This document shows, in pieces, positions 14,695-16,382 of a stretch of DNA of 16,382 nt. The position numbers and the translations under genes are program-made. The number at the start of each line of letters is the position of its first letter. Position 1 is the first letter of the stretch. This DNA is from CAYJLC01 sp964370735 (GTDB lineage Bacteria; Bacillota; Clostridia; Oscillospirales; Butyricicoccaceae): positions 1-16,382 of the forward strand of contig CAYJLC010000042.1 of NCBI GenBank assembly GCA_964370735.1. Direction: 5' to 3'. The notes under the pieces are model-generated. The model made no database searches and was not told the DNA's origin. It saw only the letters and a program-made list of their open reading frames with translations.

Positions 14695-15667
14695 TTTATG
14701 TATTTTGCTATCAGGTTGTGTAAATCAAATGTCGGAAGAGGATAGTAGACTTAGGATTGGTGCTGTTACTTTTGCGAGTGACGACACTTTTATCAATAGT
14801 GTTATGCAAAATTTTGAGAAAAATGTTCGCGAACTAGAGATGGAACTGGGTATTAAAATTAATCTTACGACTTTAGGTAGCGAAAGCAACCAAACACTGC
14901 AAAATGAACAAATTGATAGATTTATTGAGCAAGAAGTTGATGTTTTGCTTGTAAATATTGTTGATAGAACGGCTGCGTCTGTGATAATTGATAAAGCAAA
15001 AGAGGCAGATATTCCACTTGTTTTCTTTAATAGGCAACCTGTAAATGAAGATGTTAATAGATGGGAAAAAGTATATTATATCGGGGCAAAAGCAGAAGAA
15101 TCTGGGCAGATACAGGGCGAATATGTTCGAGAATTATGGCAGAGTGAAGACGAAAATATTGATAAAAATAATGATAATATTATGCAATATATAATGCTTG
15201 AAGGAGAAGTGAAACATCAGGATACACTCCTTCGAACACAATATGCGATAAGGGCGTTTTTGACAACGAATATTAAAGTTGAAAAGCTTGCAGACAAAAA
15301 TGCCAATTGGAACAGGAGCGAGGCTATGTCGATTATGACTGAAATTATCGGTGAATTCGGCGATGAAATCGAGGTGGTTTTCGCGAATAATGATGATATG
15401 GCACTAGGTGCGATTGATGCATATAAAGCGCTTGAAATTGAAAATATGCCGATTATTGTAGGCATAGATGGCACAATTCAAGCGAAAGAATCCATTTTAA
15501 ACGAAGAGCTTGATGGAACAGTGCTTTATGATAGCGAGGGCATCGCAAAGGCAATGCTTGAAATTGCATTATTTTATTATAATGGTACTGAAATTAGCTA
15601 TGAAATTGATGATGAGCATTATATTTGGCTACCACATAGCCTAATTACACTAGAAAATATTCACTAA
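14651..15667 (+). CDS. MglB-like galactose-binding lipoprotein in the sensory operon
   Basis: This 338-residue lipoprotein has a signal peptide with lipobox LSGC (Cys23), then an MglB-family two-lobed domain without a long linker. Against E. coli MglB it keeps Asp14 (Asp45), Asn91 (Asn102), His152 (His189), Asp154 (Asp191), Arg158 (Arg195), Trp183 (Trp220), Asn211 (Asn247) and Asp236 (Asp273); only Asn256 is changed (Tyr293). The calcium loop (Asp171, Asn173, Asp175, Gln179) and Glu241 are present. The His-Asp-Arg trio makes it more canonical for galactose/glucose than the transporter MglB at 6528. An excellent AAAGGAGG lies 6 bp before the ATG, inside the previous gene, which it overlaps by 44 bp. 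It could feed MglAC as a second receptor, or sense sugar for the kinase; the operon position favours sensing. A terminator follows directly. Confidence 0.88.
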   Translation: MIKKQKKYFSLLFLSLCILLSGCVNQMSEEDSRLRIGAVTFASDDTFINSVMQNFEKNVRELEMELGIKINLTTLGSESNQTLQNEQIDRFIEQEVDVLLVNIVDRTAASVIIDKAKEADIPLVFFNRQPVNEDVNRWEKVYYIGAKAEESGQIQGEYVRELWQSEDENIDKNNDNIMQYIMLEGEVKHQDTLLRTQYAIRAFLTTNIKVEKLADKNANWNRSEAMSIMTEIIGEFGDEIEVVFANNDDMALGAIDAYKALEIENMPIIVGIDGTIQAKESILNEELDGTVLYDSEGIAKAMLEIALFYYNGTEISYEIDDEHYIWLPHSLITLENIH

Positions 15668-15698
15668 AAAAGGGGTGTCGAAAGACATCTCTTTTTTT
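15666..15698 (+). terminator. Rho-independent terminator of the sensory operon
   Basis: A stem formed by AAAAAGGGGTGTC and GACATCTCTTTTT, with G-U pairs, closes on a GAAA tetraloop (15680-15683) and runs into a T tract. The stop codon of the preceding lipoprotein overlaps its left arm. Confidence 0.88.
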
Positions 15699-15737
15699 GA
15701 AAAAACAAAATATCGTGAAACTTAAAAAATGTAAATA

Positions 15738-15766
15738 TTGACAAAACATAAGCGTTATGATAAAAT
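15738..15766 (+). promoter_or_regulatory. Promoter of the methyltransferase gene with spacer palindrome
   Basis: A perfect -35 box TTGACA (15738-15743), a 17 bp spacer and a -10 box TAAAAT (15761-15766) are visible. The spacer carries CATAAGCGTTATG (15747-15759), an inverted repeat with arms CATAA and TTATG around GCG. A palindrome between the two boxes is a typical repressor operator position. It has only a partial match to a catabolite-responsive element (central AAGCGTT). Confidence 0.7.
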
Positions 15767-15888
15767 CAAAGATAATAGTACAAATCCCTAACAGCTCAAT
15801 ATAGGCATATTTTTTTTACACATAGGTTAGTTACTGCTAACTGAAATATCCAAAGAGGAAGATTATGTCTACAAAAGGAGGCAACATT
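15767..15888 (+). other. 5' leader of the methyltransferase gene
   Basis: About 120 nt separate the promoter from the preferred start. GTTAG (15826-15830) can pair with CTAAC at 15837-15841, or with the upstream CTAAC at 15788-15792, so two mutually exclusive stems are possible. A run of eight T (15810-15817) lies between them. No known riboswitch class is recognised. Read as an observation, not as evidence of regulation. Confidence 0.3.
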
Positions 15889-16382
15889 ATGGACAATAAA
15901 AAACTAAGCGGTGTTCCTGACACCTTGCTTATCCCATTAATGGCAAGGATATATATTTCGAAAAGGTTTCCAGAATATTTCTATGACAAAAAGGCACTGA
16001 GCCTTGAAAATCTCATACCTAAAAACTTGATTACAGAAAAAAGTAGCGAATACGCTATGATGGGTTCTGCGTCAAGGGCTGTTAATATGGATAAAATTGT
16101 AACCGAATTTGCAGTTAAAAACAATAATTGCAATGTTGTTTGTATTGGTTGTGGGCTAGAAACAATGGCTTTTAGGCTAAATGACTTATCGAGTATTGCA
16201 CATTTTTATGAGATTGATTTTCCATCTGTAATCGAAAATCGAAAAACGGTTTTAGGCGTACTTCCAAGTGAAACTTTAGTTGAGGGCAACGCAAATGAAC
16301 TTGATTTTTCGCAGTATATGGACTGCACGAAGCCTACGATTTTTGTTGTGGCTGGGGTGTTTCAATATTTCAAAGAGAATGA
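15889..16382 (+). CDS. LCM/PPM-family SAM-dependent methyltransferase, N-terminal part
   Basis: Only the first 164 codons are present; the gene runs off the right edge. The protein resembles the leucine-carboxyl-methyltransferase (LCM, PPM1/TcmP-like) family of class I SAM methyltransferases. It has an Arg in ASRAVNMDKIV (residues 61-71), SAM motif I VVCIGCGLETMAFRL (83-97; the family form is GxGLDTRxxRL), and the acidic post-I motif YEIDFPSVIENR (107-118). Bacterial members methylate small-molecule or polyketide carboxylates or hydroxyls; the substrate here is unknown. Two in-frame ATGs exist: 15865, behind GAGGAAG, and 15889, behind AAAGGAGG with ideal spacing. The second is preferred; the first would add eight residues. 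It has its own promoter after a terminator, so it is not part of the sugar operon. Confidence 0.8.
   Translation, partial: MDNKKLSGVPDTLLIPLMARIYISKRFPEYFYDKKALSLENLIPKNLITEKSSEYAMMGSASRAVNMDKIVTEFAVKNNNCNVVCIGCGLETMAFRLNDLSSIAHFYEIDFPSVIENRKTVLGVLPSETLVEGNANELDFSQYMDCTKPTIFVVAGVFQYFKEN

Noticed and set aside
13771..15667. A second complete sugar ABC transporter
   Set aside because: Two binding proteins are present but no ATPase or permease gene follows; a terminator comes directly after the second.
14651..15667. Recent tandem duplicate of mglB
   Set aside because: The two MglB-like proteins differ in linker, binding residues and codon use and are separated by eight kilobases of other genes; an old paralogue is more likely.
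1..16382. tRNA, rRNA or phage genes
   Set aside because: No cloverleaf-like segments, rRNA motifs or phage structural/integrase motifs were recognised anywhere in the window.

Overview
The window comes from an AT-rich, low-GC Gram-positive bacterium, most likely an anaerobic gut or rumen Clostridia (Lachnospiraceae-like). The grounds are strong AAAGGAGG-type ribosome binding sites, AT-rich intergenic DNA, lipobox-bearing binding proteins, a YesM/YesN-type two-component pair, and a Firmicutes-style galactokinase and glucose-6-phosphate isomerase. The genus cannot be fixed from the sequence alone. The theme is galactose: sensing it, importing it and feeding it into glycolysis.

Minus strand, 1-5291: an extended Leloir operon read leftwards as galK, galT, galE, pgi and a phosphoglucomutase-family gene that runs off the left edge. 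GalK makes Gal-1-P, GalT exchanges it with UDP-Glc, GalE regenerates UDP-Glc, the mutase turns Glc-1-P into Glc-6-P, and Pgi makes Fru-6-P. The galT-galE and pgi-mutase gaps carry three copies of a structured 95-96 bp repeat; two of them lie in tandem at a 139 bp period.

Divergent control region and regulator, 5292-6262: a 152 bp spacer holds a good promoter in each direction and a pair of 21-bp-spaced direct repeats next to the galK -35 box. It is followed by an AraC-family activator gene with a cupin-like sensor domain.

Plus strand, 6528-10284: a galactose/methylgalactoside-type ABC importer (mglB lipoprotein, mglA twin ATPase, mglC permease). A strong stem-loop separates mglB from mglA, and a terminator closes the block.

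Plus strand, 10401-15667: a sensory operon of four tightly packed or overlapping genes: a YesN-type response regulator, a YesM-type histidine kinase, a membrane-anchored sugar-binding-fold protein, and a second MglB-like lipoprotein. No ATPase or permease accompanies the two binding proteins, so they are best read as extracytoplasmic sugar sensors for the kinase, similar in principle to the XylFII-LytS-YesN xylose sensor of Clostridium. The MglB-like lipoprotein keeps more of the classical E. coli galactose-binding residues than the transporter's own MglB does. A terminator ends this operon.

Plus strand, 15738-16382: a separate promoter with a palindrome in its spacer, a leader, and the 5' part of a leucine-carboxyl-methyltransferase-like (LCM/PPM family) SAM-dependent methyltransferase that runs off the right edge. 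It has no evident link to galactose.
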